Assembly: GCA_029378245.1 (NCBI GenBank)
Contig: JARKIF010000018.1
Coordinates: forward strand, 620,001 to 684,000
Reading direction: 5' to 3'
From: Roridomyces roridus
Taxonomy: Eukaryota; Basidiomycota; Agaricomycetes; Agaricales; Mycenaceae
DNA: 64,000 nt
The notes under the pieces were generated by a model. It saw nothing but the letters and a program-made list of their open reading frames with translations, had not been told where the DNA came from and did no database searches. This document shows positions 1-10,123 of the stretch, piece by piece (position 1 is the first letter of the stretch; the number at the start of each line of letters is the position of its first letter). The translations under genes were made by a program, and so were the position numbers.

Positions 1-28
1 ACAGCAGCAAAAGCGCAGGGGAAAGCAT
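1..28 (-). CDS. 5' end of a second cupredoxin-type gene (partial, runs off left edge)
   Basis: Only the first nine codons are inside the window. They read MLSPALLLL on the minus strand, the start of a signal peptide. The reason to call it is not the peptide but the flank: the bases from this start codon upstream to about position 535 align with the start codon and upstream region of the intact cupredoxin gene at 3847-5177 (bases 5150-5790). The shared stretches include the start context and the segment around 'gggaccagatcaagaa'. I infer a paralogue in the same orientation. Nothing can be said of its C-terminal part. Confidence 0.6.
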
Positions 29-535
29 TATGGGAAAGGATGGTGTGAGTAAGGACCCTTTGCCGTGAAATAGCTGTCCGGTCGCTATTGAGAACTCGGA
101 ATGCGCCTAGTAGACGGACACAATGGGTCAAAATTTAGAACCTGTGGGACCAGATCAAGAACTCATTCGAAGAACGTGCTAGAGGGATGGAGGCACAAAA
201 CAGTAAGTATCTCTTGCAGTTTCCCCGGAATGTACTGGCTCGGACCCAAGCAGTGCTGATGCAATCGGATTTCCCTGGACTTTAGCAAGTCGGATGTAGT
301 ATTGCTTGGAACAAAGACATCTCGGAATTCGGTCGACGACAGCCCAGACCGTCTCGGCCACCAGGTCCAACTGAGTTGTTACATTGCGGAAACTCTATAG
401 TAGAGTTTGGTCAAACTTGGGTCAAACCGTGTTCATCTCGTGAGTCCGTTCCTATTAACAGTATGGCCAGATTTGTGCAATGCTTGGCTGGAGAAAGGAG
501 CTTGACACTACACAGCCCCCTGAATCTGAATCCCG
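1..535. repeat. Segmental duplication of cupredoxin gene 5' region, copy 1
   Basis: This stretch aligns, with many substitutions and small gaps, to 5150-5790. Shared landmarks in order are the start codon context, a 'gggaccagatcaagaa' block, a 'ccaactgagttgtt' block followed by 'gtttggtcaaactt', and 'gtgttcatctcgtgagtc'. It covers the start codon and about 500 bp of upstream DNA, so both promoters derive from one ancestor. No other gene is seen in it. Confidence 0.7.
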
Positions 536-669
536 ATGGAAAGAAACGGCCGTTGAAATTGTCTGTGAACAGCAAGTGAACAGGACCCAGAGGATGTTGA
601 GAGCATGCAGGAGTAAACCGTCGGAGAATCCAGTTGGTTCCACCGGACTCAGTTGAGGGAACTCCCACC

Positions 670-1304
670 TAGTGGTGGGTGGGTCCGGTTCAAACACGCG
701 GTTCGAACCTGAACCGAACCGAACCGAACGCCCGTTCAGCGTTCAGGTTCAGCAAATTGCTGAACGTGAACGCGAAGTCCGGTTCAGCGTTCGGGCAGGA
801 GTCAGCGCGTTCGAACGCGAACGCGAAATTGAACCGAAAGCCGCCATTTTTGTCACTTTGAATGCAATTCCAGAGTTATTACCAGCTTGAGACTCCTTGA
901 ATGAATAGAAACATTGACACCTACACCTTTTATCCAACCAGAACACAGTCTCAGAGTGTGCTGGGTCGGCGCGGGCCGTCTGGTGATCCGTGTTGATGTA
1001 TGATGGCGCATCAAAGTGGCGCGATTCGGGTTGTAGGGGCGTTGCGCACGTAAAATTGCACTGGGTTCCCAGTCTGTGTTATTGAGTGCTGCCCCAACCA
1101 CATTGGAAGCTCACCGTACCGTGGATTTTGCTTAGATTATCACCGGGAAAATCCGGAGTTCGAACGTGTTTGCACGCCGAACTGAACGTGAACGCGCATT
1201 CAGGTTCAAGGTTCGGGAGTTCACTGAACCGAACGCGGCGTTCACGTTCGGCGTTCGGCGAAAAGGACCCCGAACGCGAACCGAACCGGACCGACCCATC
1301 ACTA
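670..1304. mobile_element. Non-autonomous hAT-type element (MITE-like)
   Basis: The element is 635 bp long. Its left end begins tagtggtgggtgggtccg and its right end, read in reverse complement, begins tagtgatgggtcggtccg, giving imperfect terminal inverted repeats. The 8 bp on each side are identical (ctcccacc at 662-669 and 1305-1312). An 8-bp target-site duplication with ends of the form tagngatggg is typical of the hAT superfamily. Both subterminal regions are dense in short repeats of the gttcggttc and gaacgcgaac kind, often seen where a hAT transposase binds. No transposase is encoded; the open frames across it are translations of the repeats. Confidence 0.85.
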
Positions 1305-1392
1305 CTCCCACCAGCGTAGCCACCACAGTACGTAGACCCTCCCATTAATAGCGTGGTCAATGGTCATGCGGTCGGTCTCTGGTCCACGGGGC

Positions 1393-2390
1393 GGCACGGT
1401 GGCGGTGTTTGTGTTTGGGGTGAAAAAATAAGAAAAAATCACCAAAAAAGGAAAGAGAGAAAGGAGGAGAAAGGAGGAGCTCTCAGACTGTTCTTCTAAA
1501 TATCTGTGCAGCAGGCTGTCGGCCTCAAATCACACCCAGAAATGACATTGATTGACATGAGAATATGTGGATGATTGTCAATTACTGTTCCGGCACGGAA
1601 CAACTGATCACATCACACCTCAAAATTCAACAACATTTGCTGCGGCTCCCAGGATGGAATGCCCTGTGGGGTGTTTTGATGTGCATTTGCATGGAAAAGG
1701 GCCTTCCGACTGTATAAGATCCAGGGGTTCAGTGGTGTCCAGGGGAGAAGGGTTTGGGCATTGACATTCAGCACAACATTGATGAATCGGCAAGCCCGTG
1801 GGTACTATCCTTTGTCAAATGCATACAGAAACAGATAAATAGACATTGGCTACTGAGATGGCGCTCAAATCAGCATGCCCAGGCTGTTGAACTTGCCAAT
1901 CAGTGATTTTTGAGCCATTGTGATGCCCTCCATCTTTGACAACACAGACCACCTCCTGTCTGGCTTTTCCTGGAAATTAAAGCAGTTTAACCTCCAAGAA
2001 CGAGGTCAGATTGTAGAATGTTTCCCGATCTCAATGAACAGCCAATTACAACCTCCCCGAGGATTATCTGGCTATCTTTTAGTTGTCTGCCAATCCACAC
2101 GCAACAGATGAAGTAAAAAAAAGATTCATGGCTATTAAATTGAGCAGACAACACACTGGTAGCCGGCGGAATACTCAACACTCTTATCCAGCGTGCTCTC
2201 GAGGCATACAAAGCAAGCATCAGTGCACGACAAGTCACATCTAATCTTATCAGCTGTCAAATCCCAACCGAATGCGGTTGGAACTCACACGGCCCAACCG
2301 CATGTGGTTGGACTCCATTTGGCCCAACCACATTGGGTTGGGCTATATGGGGCAGCCATCGACCACAAACATGGGAACCGCGCCCACGGG
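1393..2390. repeat. 998-bp tandem unit, copy 1
   Basis: The unit runs from 'ggcacggtggcgg' to 'cgcccacggg' and is followed directly by a second copy that looks identical base for base. It contains an A-rich stretch near its start, no recognisable protein, and a cluster of three short palindromes near its end. The flanks on both outer sides share 'cacggggcggc', so the junctions could be products of unequal exchange. I do not recognise the unit as a known transposon; a duplicated insertion or an assembly duplicate are both possible. Confidence 0.85.
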
Positions 2391-3388
2391 GGCACGGTGG
2401 CGGTGTTTGTGTTTGGGGTGAAAAAATAAGAAAAAATCACCAAAAAAGGAAAGAGAGAAAGGAGGAGAAAGGAGGAGCTCTCAGACTGTTCTTCTAAATA
2501 TCTGTGCAGCAGGCTGTCGGCCTCAAATCACACCCAGAAATGACATTGATTGACATGAGAATATGTGGATGATTGTCAATTACTGTTCCGGCACGGAACA
2601 ACTGATCACATCACACCTCAAAATTCAACAACATTTGCTGCGGCTCCCAGGATGGAATGCCCTGTGGGGTGTTTTGATGTGCATTTGCATGGAAAAGGGC
2701 CTTCCGACTGTATAAGATCCAGGGGTTCAGTGGTGTCCAGGGGAGAAGGGTTTGGGCATTGACATTCAGCACAACATTGATGAATCGGCAAGCCCGTGGG
2801 TACTATCCTTTGTCAAATGCATACAGAAACAGATAAATAGACATTGGCTACTGAGATGGCGCTCAAATCAGCATGCCCAGGCTGTTGAACTTGCCAATCA
2901 GTGATTTTTGAGCCATTGTGATGCCCTCCATCTTTGACAACACAGACCACCTCCTGTCTGGCTTTTCCTGGAAATTAAAGCAGTTTAACCTCCAAGAACG
3001 AGGTCAGATTGTAGAATGTTTCCCGATCTCAATGAACAGCCAATTACAACCTCCCCGAGGATTATCTGGCTATCTTTTAGTTGTCTGCCAATCCACACGC
3101 AACAGATGAAGTAAAAAAAAGATTCATGGCTATTAAATTGAGCAGACAACACACTGGTAGCCGGCGGAATACTCAACACTCTTATCCAGCGTGCTCTCGA
3201 GGCATACAAAGCAAGCATCAGTGCACGACAAGTCACATCTAATCTTATCAGCTGTCAAATCCCAACCGAATGCGGTTGGAACTCACACGGCCCAACCGCA
3301 TGTGGTTGGACTCCATTTGGCCCAACCACATTGGGTTGGGCTATATGGGGCAGCCATCGACCACAAACATGGGAACCGCGCCCACGGG
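2391..3388. repeat. 998-bp tandem unit, copy 2
   Basis: Direct repeat of 1393-2390 with the same start and end. Lack of visible differences means the duplication is very recent, homogenised, or an assembly product. Bases 3389-3846 beyond it hold no gene that I can see. Confidence 0.85.
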
Positions 3389-3846
3389 GCGGCGCCGGGG
3401 CACTGCATGTAATTTAAACTTCGCGCGCAAGACGTGGTTCAATCGGATGATCTTGCGAATCCGAGTGGAAGAGCGCCTGCAGGGCGTAGCGGGATCCAGA
3501 CTTGGACTTGTGAATTGCCTCTTGTGCCAGTGGCATGAATCAGACGTTGCGGAGAAAGGAGATGTCGATGGTGCAAGCGGCACAGCCCCAGTGATGCCCA
3601 GAAAGTGCTGTTAACCTCAAGGCCTCAAGTTCCTTCGAGCCCAGTGCCAGCGGTGATACAGTAATAACGGCGTCCAAAAACGAAATTCCTTTATTCTCAG
3701 GTGTCGCAATTATTGTTTGATTCCCACTGCCCCACAACACAGTGAGGTACATACATATCTAACCAAAAATACCAAGAAAAGAACAATGTTCATTGTACGA
3801 AGGAGTCCGTGGATTTCCCTTCGAGTCATAGAGATCCGAGAGCGCG

Positions 3847-5177
3847 CTATTGGCTATAATTCGGGGGCAACTCACCGACGGGCGAGCCGATAGCCACCTC
3901 AAGCTGCGCGACGCGTTCTGCCATGGCGAGGAGCTGCATCTCAGTCCCAGAATCTGAACGCGCAAGACGCAAAGATCCTGCACCGCCTGAAGATGGAGGG
4001 AGCGACGAAGGGGAGCCTCCGGATTTCTCCCACATCGCCGTCTGTGATGCAACCACCTCCGTAACCGTAGGGTGAACGAGCGAAAGCGTAGACCCTTGCC
4101 ATATCTCCTCCGACATCTCGGCTGATGGAGGTGCGAACGGGGAAGGAGGTCTCGAGGTCCTCTCAGGTATGCGCTGGAAACGCAGACGAGAGCGCCTTCG
4201 CAACCACCAAAGAGTCACTGCGATGACGAGGGCGAGCACTAGAACACCTCCCACGACGCCGCCGGCGATGGCTCCGACGTGATCACTGCCCTTTGTCGAA
4301 ACTGTACCATTGGCCGGTCCTGCGCTTGCAGATGCACCCTGGCCCGCACTATTTCCGGGAATAAATCCATTGTCGGTTTGCTGGCGAGAGTCAGGGAGTT
4401 GAACGCCAGTGACACCAACATTGGACTCACAGAGCTTGCATCAGCCTTTTGCGCCGCCGCTTGGAACGCGGCAAAGGTACTGCTACCTGTAGTTGGGGCG
4501 TTGATGCTGCCGACCGTACCATTTTCGCCGCAGTGGTTACTGAACTGTGAAAACAAGGTATAGGTCAGCCGCAGCAGTCAAGATAAAATATCTATTCCCA
4601 CATTTTTGCAGTAGAACCACACCGGTTCGGTGTCGTCCGTAATGGTAAGGGTGAATTGCGTGCCTGACGCTGTAGGAGGACATGAACAGGTGAGTGAAGG
4701 AAAGACAACAGAACGCACGAGCCAGCCCAGAGTCAAAGCCTTCGTTGGTGTTGACGTCCGTCACAAGGTATGTGCATGGCTTCGCGAAGGAACTCTGGGT
4801 TACCTGAGAGGAAGGTTATCAGCCCAAAGTTCAAACAAATGGAAGTCCTCCAACTTACTGAGCACGCCTTTGGGCTCAACTTGGAACTGGAGAACATGAG
4901 CGGATTCAGCGATATTGAAGGACACGTACTCCGCAAACCAGAAGGTTACAGTACTACCATTGGACGCCGTGACATTGGGAGGGGAGAAGACGGAATCAGC
5001 ACCACCGGGCTGGGTAACAACGTTTATCTGAAAGATCATTAGGACCATACAAGAGGTAGAGTAGGAAGGGAGCACGTTAACATGACCAGTTACATCGCTA
5101 CCTTGAGGGGCCAAACCGTCGTTGTCGTCTTGGGCTGCAACGAACGAGAATAACAGGAAGAGCGCAGTGAGAAGCAT
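3847..5177 (-). CDS. Secreted/membrane-anchored cupredoxin-domain protein
   Basis: Spliced gene with at least six exons. The start ATG gives MLLTALFLLFSFVAAQ, a clear signal peptide. A plastocyanin/azurin-like cupredoxin domain follows, seen as FSPPNVTASNGSTVTF, then (across two short introns) SPKACSVTQSSFAKPC, a GFDSG motif, and FTLTITDDTEPVWFYC followed by HCGENGTVGSINAP. These match the usual fungal extracellular cupredoxin pattern. After a Ser/Ala stalk there is one transmembrane segment (GGVLVLALVIAVTLWWL) and a basic then Ser/Pro-rich cytoplasmic tail ending PPNYSQ. Type I membrane topology at the cell surface is inferred. Ligands suggest a possible copper site, but a function in copper binding or redox is not shown. 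A paralogue starts at the left edge of the window. Confidence 0.85.
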
Positions 5178-5790
5178 TATGGGAAAGGTTGGTACCTGCC
5201 GTGAAATGGCCCTACGGTTGCAATTCGGGATTCGGAATGCACCCAAATCGGCACAAAGGGTCAAAAATTAGAACCTGCGGGACCAGATCAAGAATATTTG
5301 AGGAACGTTCGAGAGAGGTGATGCGGGTGCGGTGATTTGTCTTGCAATTTCCACAGATGTTCTAGATCGAACAGCAAGTATTTAATGCTGAGGCAATCAA
5401 GGGACGACACAAGAACCAAGTATAGCAGATGGACGCATGGTGGGCTATGGTTGGATGAATGGGCGGGAGAAGATCTAATAGAGAAGTCAATCGGAATGAG
5501 CAGCCGGCAGTCAAACTCTTGTCTCAAGATGCTGCAGCCCATGCGCCGTTTGTGACCTGCTGGACCAGAGAAAGCGTCGGAGAGCCCAGACCATTCCGGC
5601 ACACCAGGTCCAACTGAGTTGTTGCATTCGGAAACTCTATAGAGTTTGGTCAAACTTGTGTCAAATCGTGTTCATCTCGTGAGTCGAAACCCGAAGATTA
5701 TGAGGTGTTGACTCGGAAAACGCGCGCAGACTGCGGATTTGTACAATGGTGATGGCGAGAAAGGAGCTGCACAGCCCCTGATGCGGAAAT
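5150..5790. repeat. Segmental duplication of cupredoxin gene 5' region, copy 2
   Basis: Partner of 1-535. It comprises the start codon and promoter of the intact cupredoxin gene and stops just before the Zn2Cys6 gene start at 5846. The divergent Zn2Cys6 gene therefore shares this duplicated promoter segment. Confidence 0.7.
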
Positions 5791-5845
5791 GCGTCTTGCC
5801 ATCGACCGTGGACCGCCCCAGCCATTCGTTTCTTAAATTTCACTA

Positions 5846-7059
5846 ATGCGTCGACAAACGGACCGGTCGCAGAAAAGCAGCTTCACGAGCCGAAGGAAAT
5901 CTTGTCAAAGTTGCGCCGACGCCAAGGCCCGATGCACCCTCCAGCGACCTCTCTGTTCTAGATGTCGCGCAAAAGGAACCCCATGCCAATATGTCACCCC
6001 AGACTCTGACTCGACCCATCTCTCCCTTCTCTCATCCGAGAGCGGCGGCTCGCATTCCCCAGATGACCTCCCCATCCCGATGCCTACCGTCCACTCCGGG
6101 CCCTCACCTGCATCTGGGGCCCCAAGCGACGATTCAAACCCCAGTCAAAGCGCCGAGAGCGCCCAAATCGCTGCGAGGTGGCTGAACTCGTTCATCGTCC
6201 CAGTCGGCAAAAGAGTGAAACCATTGACCTCGCGGGTGGTGAATATAATGCTGCGCGTCCTGAAATCCTACACAAGGATCTTGGTAAAGGACGACCCGAC
6301 GCTGCCTCCGTTTATGCATCCTCTGCAGTCGCCCGCTCCACAGCCGATGATGGCCAATTGCCGAAGTATCCTGCGTATGTGGGACAACAGGGCCCCGGGC
6401 AGCGAGTCGATGATAATGGACACGGCTCGGAGGGAAATGCAGAAACTCATTGACGACGTGCGTACACAATTCACCCTACTTTTCTGCTCAACGTTGACCC
6501 GCACCAGCGTCTGACATACGACGACCTAACGCTCCTCACCGCCTGTCAAGCCTACCTGCTCTACTCGATCCACTTCTTCTCCCCCGACGCCGAATCACCC
6601 ATCGTCGACACGGGGACGCTGATCAGCCTCCTCGACCTCGCTTCCGCCATGTCCTCCAAGGGCTTAGGCACCGCGGCGAACAGGACTGACAGACATACGT
6701 GGGGCTCTTGGATCGTCATGGAGGCCAAGAGACGGACGCTGTACTCCGTCTATATCCTCGAGAACGTCATCGACTTCCACCAAAACGCCCCTTCCTACAT
6801 CGCCGATGAGATCGGCAGGCTTCCGTCTCCCAGCCCCAAGGCCCTTTGGGATGCAAGGCAGGCAGACGTGTGGGAGCGAGAATACGAATGTTATATCGCA
6901 GAGTGGCCGATGGATCTCCCGAGGGTCGAGGATCTGTGGCCGCATCCAGTCGAGTCGGTGGCAAGGGAGCGACGCCAGCGAAAGGACCATTTCGTCGAAT
7001 CTGTTGACGAGTATGGTATGTTCTTCTACACTATCACTTCAATGGTGCACGGCTCGTAA
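5846..7059 (+). CDS. Zn(2)-Cys(6) fungal transcription factor
   Basis: Two exons, 5846-6457 and 6508-7059, joined across a 50-bp intron (gtgcgt...ccag), give 387 residues. Residues about 20-47 hold the binuclear zinc cluster with six cysteines in the order CQSC-A-D-A-K-A-R-C then C-S-R-C and C, preceded by basic residues. A Ser/Pro-rich linker follows. The second exon carries a short fungal transcription-factor middle region with SWIVMEAKRRTLYSVY and a following proline-containing loop, as in the fungal-specific domain. It is short for the family, so the regulatory domain is reduced. It is divergent from the cupredoxin gene, about 670 bp apart. The target is unknown. Confidence 0.88.
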
Positions 7060-7191
7060 TATAGTATGTATTGAATCTGTAATACCAGTGAGAAGGAGAG
7101 TGGATATCGAGTACAATAAAACGAGAACAGCGCATAAATAGTGAGGGACTGGCCCTTCTGGATACAAAAGAAGGGTGGCAGCAGAAGTTCT

Positions 7192-9419
7192 CTACGGATT
7201 CCTCACCTCCTCATCACTAACATCCTCAAACTCATCCTGCACCTGCGTCGCATCGATCAACGACATCGAGCGCCGAGGTTTGAGTTGCGCCCTCCACGGA
7301 TCCGCGGTACCCAAGTACGCGTTGAGGCAGGGCGCGGATTTAAGGCTCTCAATATCTTGAGCGATAATGTCTTGGCAGAACAAGTCAAGGTCCAGGTCGT
7401 TCTCGTCGTAGCCTGTCAGTCAGAGTCAGATGAGCGGCGACTTGAGAAGAAGAGTGGATGTACCGAAAGGTTGCTCGATTTCGTCTCCGGCGGCAAGGAA
7501 GCCGAGGTAGATGAAGGAGCCGACACAGACCTGAGAGAGAGGGTTAGCAGGACCAGCGACATAGACTCGGGATTGGACGTACAGCGGGTACGGTGTGCCA
7601 GCCAAAGTCATTGACGAGCTGGAATGGGAGGAGGAAGAGGTAGAGCCAAACGGTGCTAGATGGGAAGCAAGTCAGCTGCAAGAGCAAGGAAAGCAAGAGA
7701 TTCTTACTGTCTAGAGGACGAAAGAGAAGCCTTCAGCGCTCATGTACAAAGCTACGAATAGGCACAGACCTGATATGGGCGGAATAAACGCTGAGAACGA
7801 CGTCAGCAGGACCGCATTTACAGATGACTTGATACTCACAAGGGGAGCGGAGTGGTCAGAATTTGCTCCAGAGCTGCACGAGAATTAGTGCGATACAGTG
7901 TACAGGCAAGCTGTGAGCCTTACTAGCCAAGTTAGCCTCGAAAGCCGCGATTCCACCCATGATGCCACCGAGACTTCCACCAGGAACGGTGTTTCGGTCT
8001 TCCAATACACTGCACCACTCGCTGAGGCAGCGCAAGATTTCCTCCGGCAGGTTCTCCCCAATCTGGGCCTTTGCCTTCATCTGCTTGATATTCGGGTGGA
8101 TAGGGCCACCCCACTTGCGCGTCGGAGGACCGCCGTTGTACTGAGGCTGGACGCTATCAGTTCAGGGCCTATAACGAAGGATGTACGACTTACAATGATT
8201 GGCTCCTGGTTCTTCCCAAACTTGGTGCGGAACCAGCTCCGGATGGAGGAAACGACACCAGCAAAGGGGATGAGGTCCTGCGCAACACTGGGTGTCTCTC
8301 CCATGGGATTAGCTCCAGGAAGAAGCGCCTCGTGGTCAGAATGCGTAGAGTCGCGGGAAGGGGTGCGATGGAGCTGCTGCTTGAGAGAGGTACGCGAGCC
8401 AGTACGCGACGGGTCAAAGGTCCCGTAAACAGCTGCAGAAGGGTGAAGTGCGGATCCCTCTGGAGCACCGGGAAAGGTCGAGGGCGGCGGTGGGGTCCTC
8501 GCGATGGGAAGATGTGAAGTGGATGTCATGCGTGGAATGGGGCGGGGAGTAACAGCGGCGGCAGACTCGCGGTTGTACTTTTGCTGTTGCTTCAACGAGT
8601 GTTGGTGCTAGAAGCCATTCAAAAGCCTTTCTTGGTGGTAGGAGTGAACGTACGTCGTGCAGCGGTCGGACAAGGTGGTAGAGATCGTCGTAGTGAATGC
8701 CAAGCTCTCCCCGAATGTGGTGTTTGAGAGCCACGGCGAAGCTTTACGGAGAGGTCAAGACCAATAAACGCAATTTATGAGCCTCTTACGCCAGGACAAG
8801 GTCTAGCGCCATGCGCTTTTCTGCCATCGCCTTGTTGAGCTCTTGAGCGCTGCGCATAGTTTTCCCGCTGCTCGATTCGTCCGTCGTTTTTGGACTGAGG
8901 CGCACGGGTACGTGGTACCAAATGAGCCGCCCCATCGTCCTAGAGTTGCGGATAACTTCGGACCATTGGGCCCTTCCCATCCAGTAGCGGTCATAGCTGG
9001 TCGCTGTCAGAGAGAGGAGCGCGTCGAAGAGCAGGGCACTCACCCGCTCATGGCGCGGTAGGAGATAACGAAGCCGATGACCACACCGAGTACCGTCAAC
9101 CTAGCGATCGATTGTCATGAGTCCATGGGCAGCCCCAGACAGAGGCCTACGCACATGACATTGGGGATGGGGAAAGCACCGAGGATTTCCCAAGAGTAGA
9201 CGACCGCCGCAGCGAAGAGGGTATGGAGCAGCACCGCAGGCCATATTCTCCAAATCTGCAGGAGATTCACAACGAGAGCAGGAGTTCGTACGGAAATCGT
9301 ACGACGGAGCCACGACCAAATGTCCAGGCCACTAGAGTGAGAGTGGGGATCTCAGGAATAAGCTTGACCGCTACAGCGGGCTTCACAGCCGGAAGCAAGT
9401 TGACGCGATTGAAAGGCAT
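7192..9419 (-). CDS. Bestrophin-like (UPF0187) anion channel protein
   Basis: Gene with about nine exons. First exon 9303-9419 starts MPFNRVNLLPAVKPAV. Clear introns lie at 9256-9302, 9101-9154, 8997-9043 and 8742-8789, all in frame. Recognisable family segments in order are IWPAVLLHTLFAAAVVYSW (membrane), VLGVVIGFVISYRAMSGY-DRYWMGRAQW, NSRTMGRLIW, FAVALKHHIRGE and, near the C-terminus, FIYLGFLAAGDEIEQPFGYD followed by NDLDLDLFCQDI. These match the fungal bestrophin/UPF0187 family of chloride-channel-like membrane proteins. The middle exons around 8077-8608 carry a long Ser/Pro-rich loop. Membrane location and anion transport are family inferences. The exons between about 7530 and 7900 were not fully resolved. 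It converges with the Zn2Cys6 gene 130 bp away. Confidence 0.85.
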
Positions 9420-10123
9420 TCAAGAAGGAAAGGAAAGGAAGGTGGGTAGTGGTGGCTTGAGAGGGAAAGTTTTGGAGATGGCAACGTGAGCCATTGAGCT
9501 TTTGAGTGTCGGGTCTGGTGGAAGTGCGATGATGGGCGCTGGTTGTCTGTCCAAAATTGTAAACCTGGTGGCGGTGCAAATTACGTCAAGGCGCGATCAA
9601 CGCGACGCGTCGGTAACGCGTCGGCGCGTCCACGGGTCGAAAACCGAAGTTGGGTTCTTGCGCGTCCTTATCCTCAGGTCGTGACGGCTTTGGCTCCTTT
9701 CTTGCCTCGATTATTTGAACGAGGCTGAAGATGGGCAATAAATAGACCGGCAGCGCGCCCATAAGGCAGAATTGGACACTCCCATGACAGATACTTATGA
9801 CTTGATGCGCTCGGGAGATCCTCACGTTCCTGCCACCGTTGAACTCCACAGCTCCATGTCTATTTGGATAACAAAATAAAAGAGTTCTCAAGTCGAAACG
9901 CCGGGCCAGCCAGACCTCTGCCTCTGACTCTGAAAATATGTCTCTAAAGAAACCATTTTTGGTGGCGCCCCAATATCAAAAGATCTACATTATGTATGAT
10001 CGGCCGCGGTGGTAGCACCAGCGCTGAACACCCGCCCTTGCTATTGGCCGATACGAGCCACCAAAGAACTCTACATCAACTTTGGCGCGTGGGGTGGTGA
10101 ATTTTGACATCTACAAAGAGGAC
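9420..10123. other. Intergenic stretch, no gene seen
   Basis: About 700 bp between the bestrophin-like gene start and the 3' end of a DUF6533 gene. Short open frames occur on both strands, but none has a recognisable motif or an intron-exon pattern. Confidence 0.5.

Noticed and set aside
672..1360. Several 60-90 codon frames rich in Arg, Asn and Glu on both strands
   Set aside because: They are translations of the short repeats of the hAT element, not genes.
1567..3236. Paired identical open frames in the 998-bp units
   Set aside because: Short, without motif, and duplicated only because the DNA unit is duplicated.
1393..3388. Tandem LTRs of a retrotransposon
   Set aside because: No TG...CA ends, no internal domain, no primer-binding site or polypurine tract seen.
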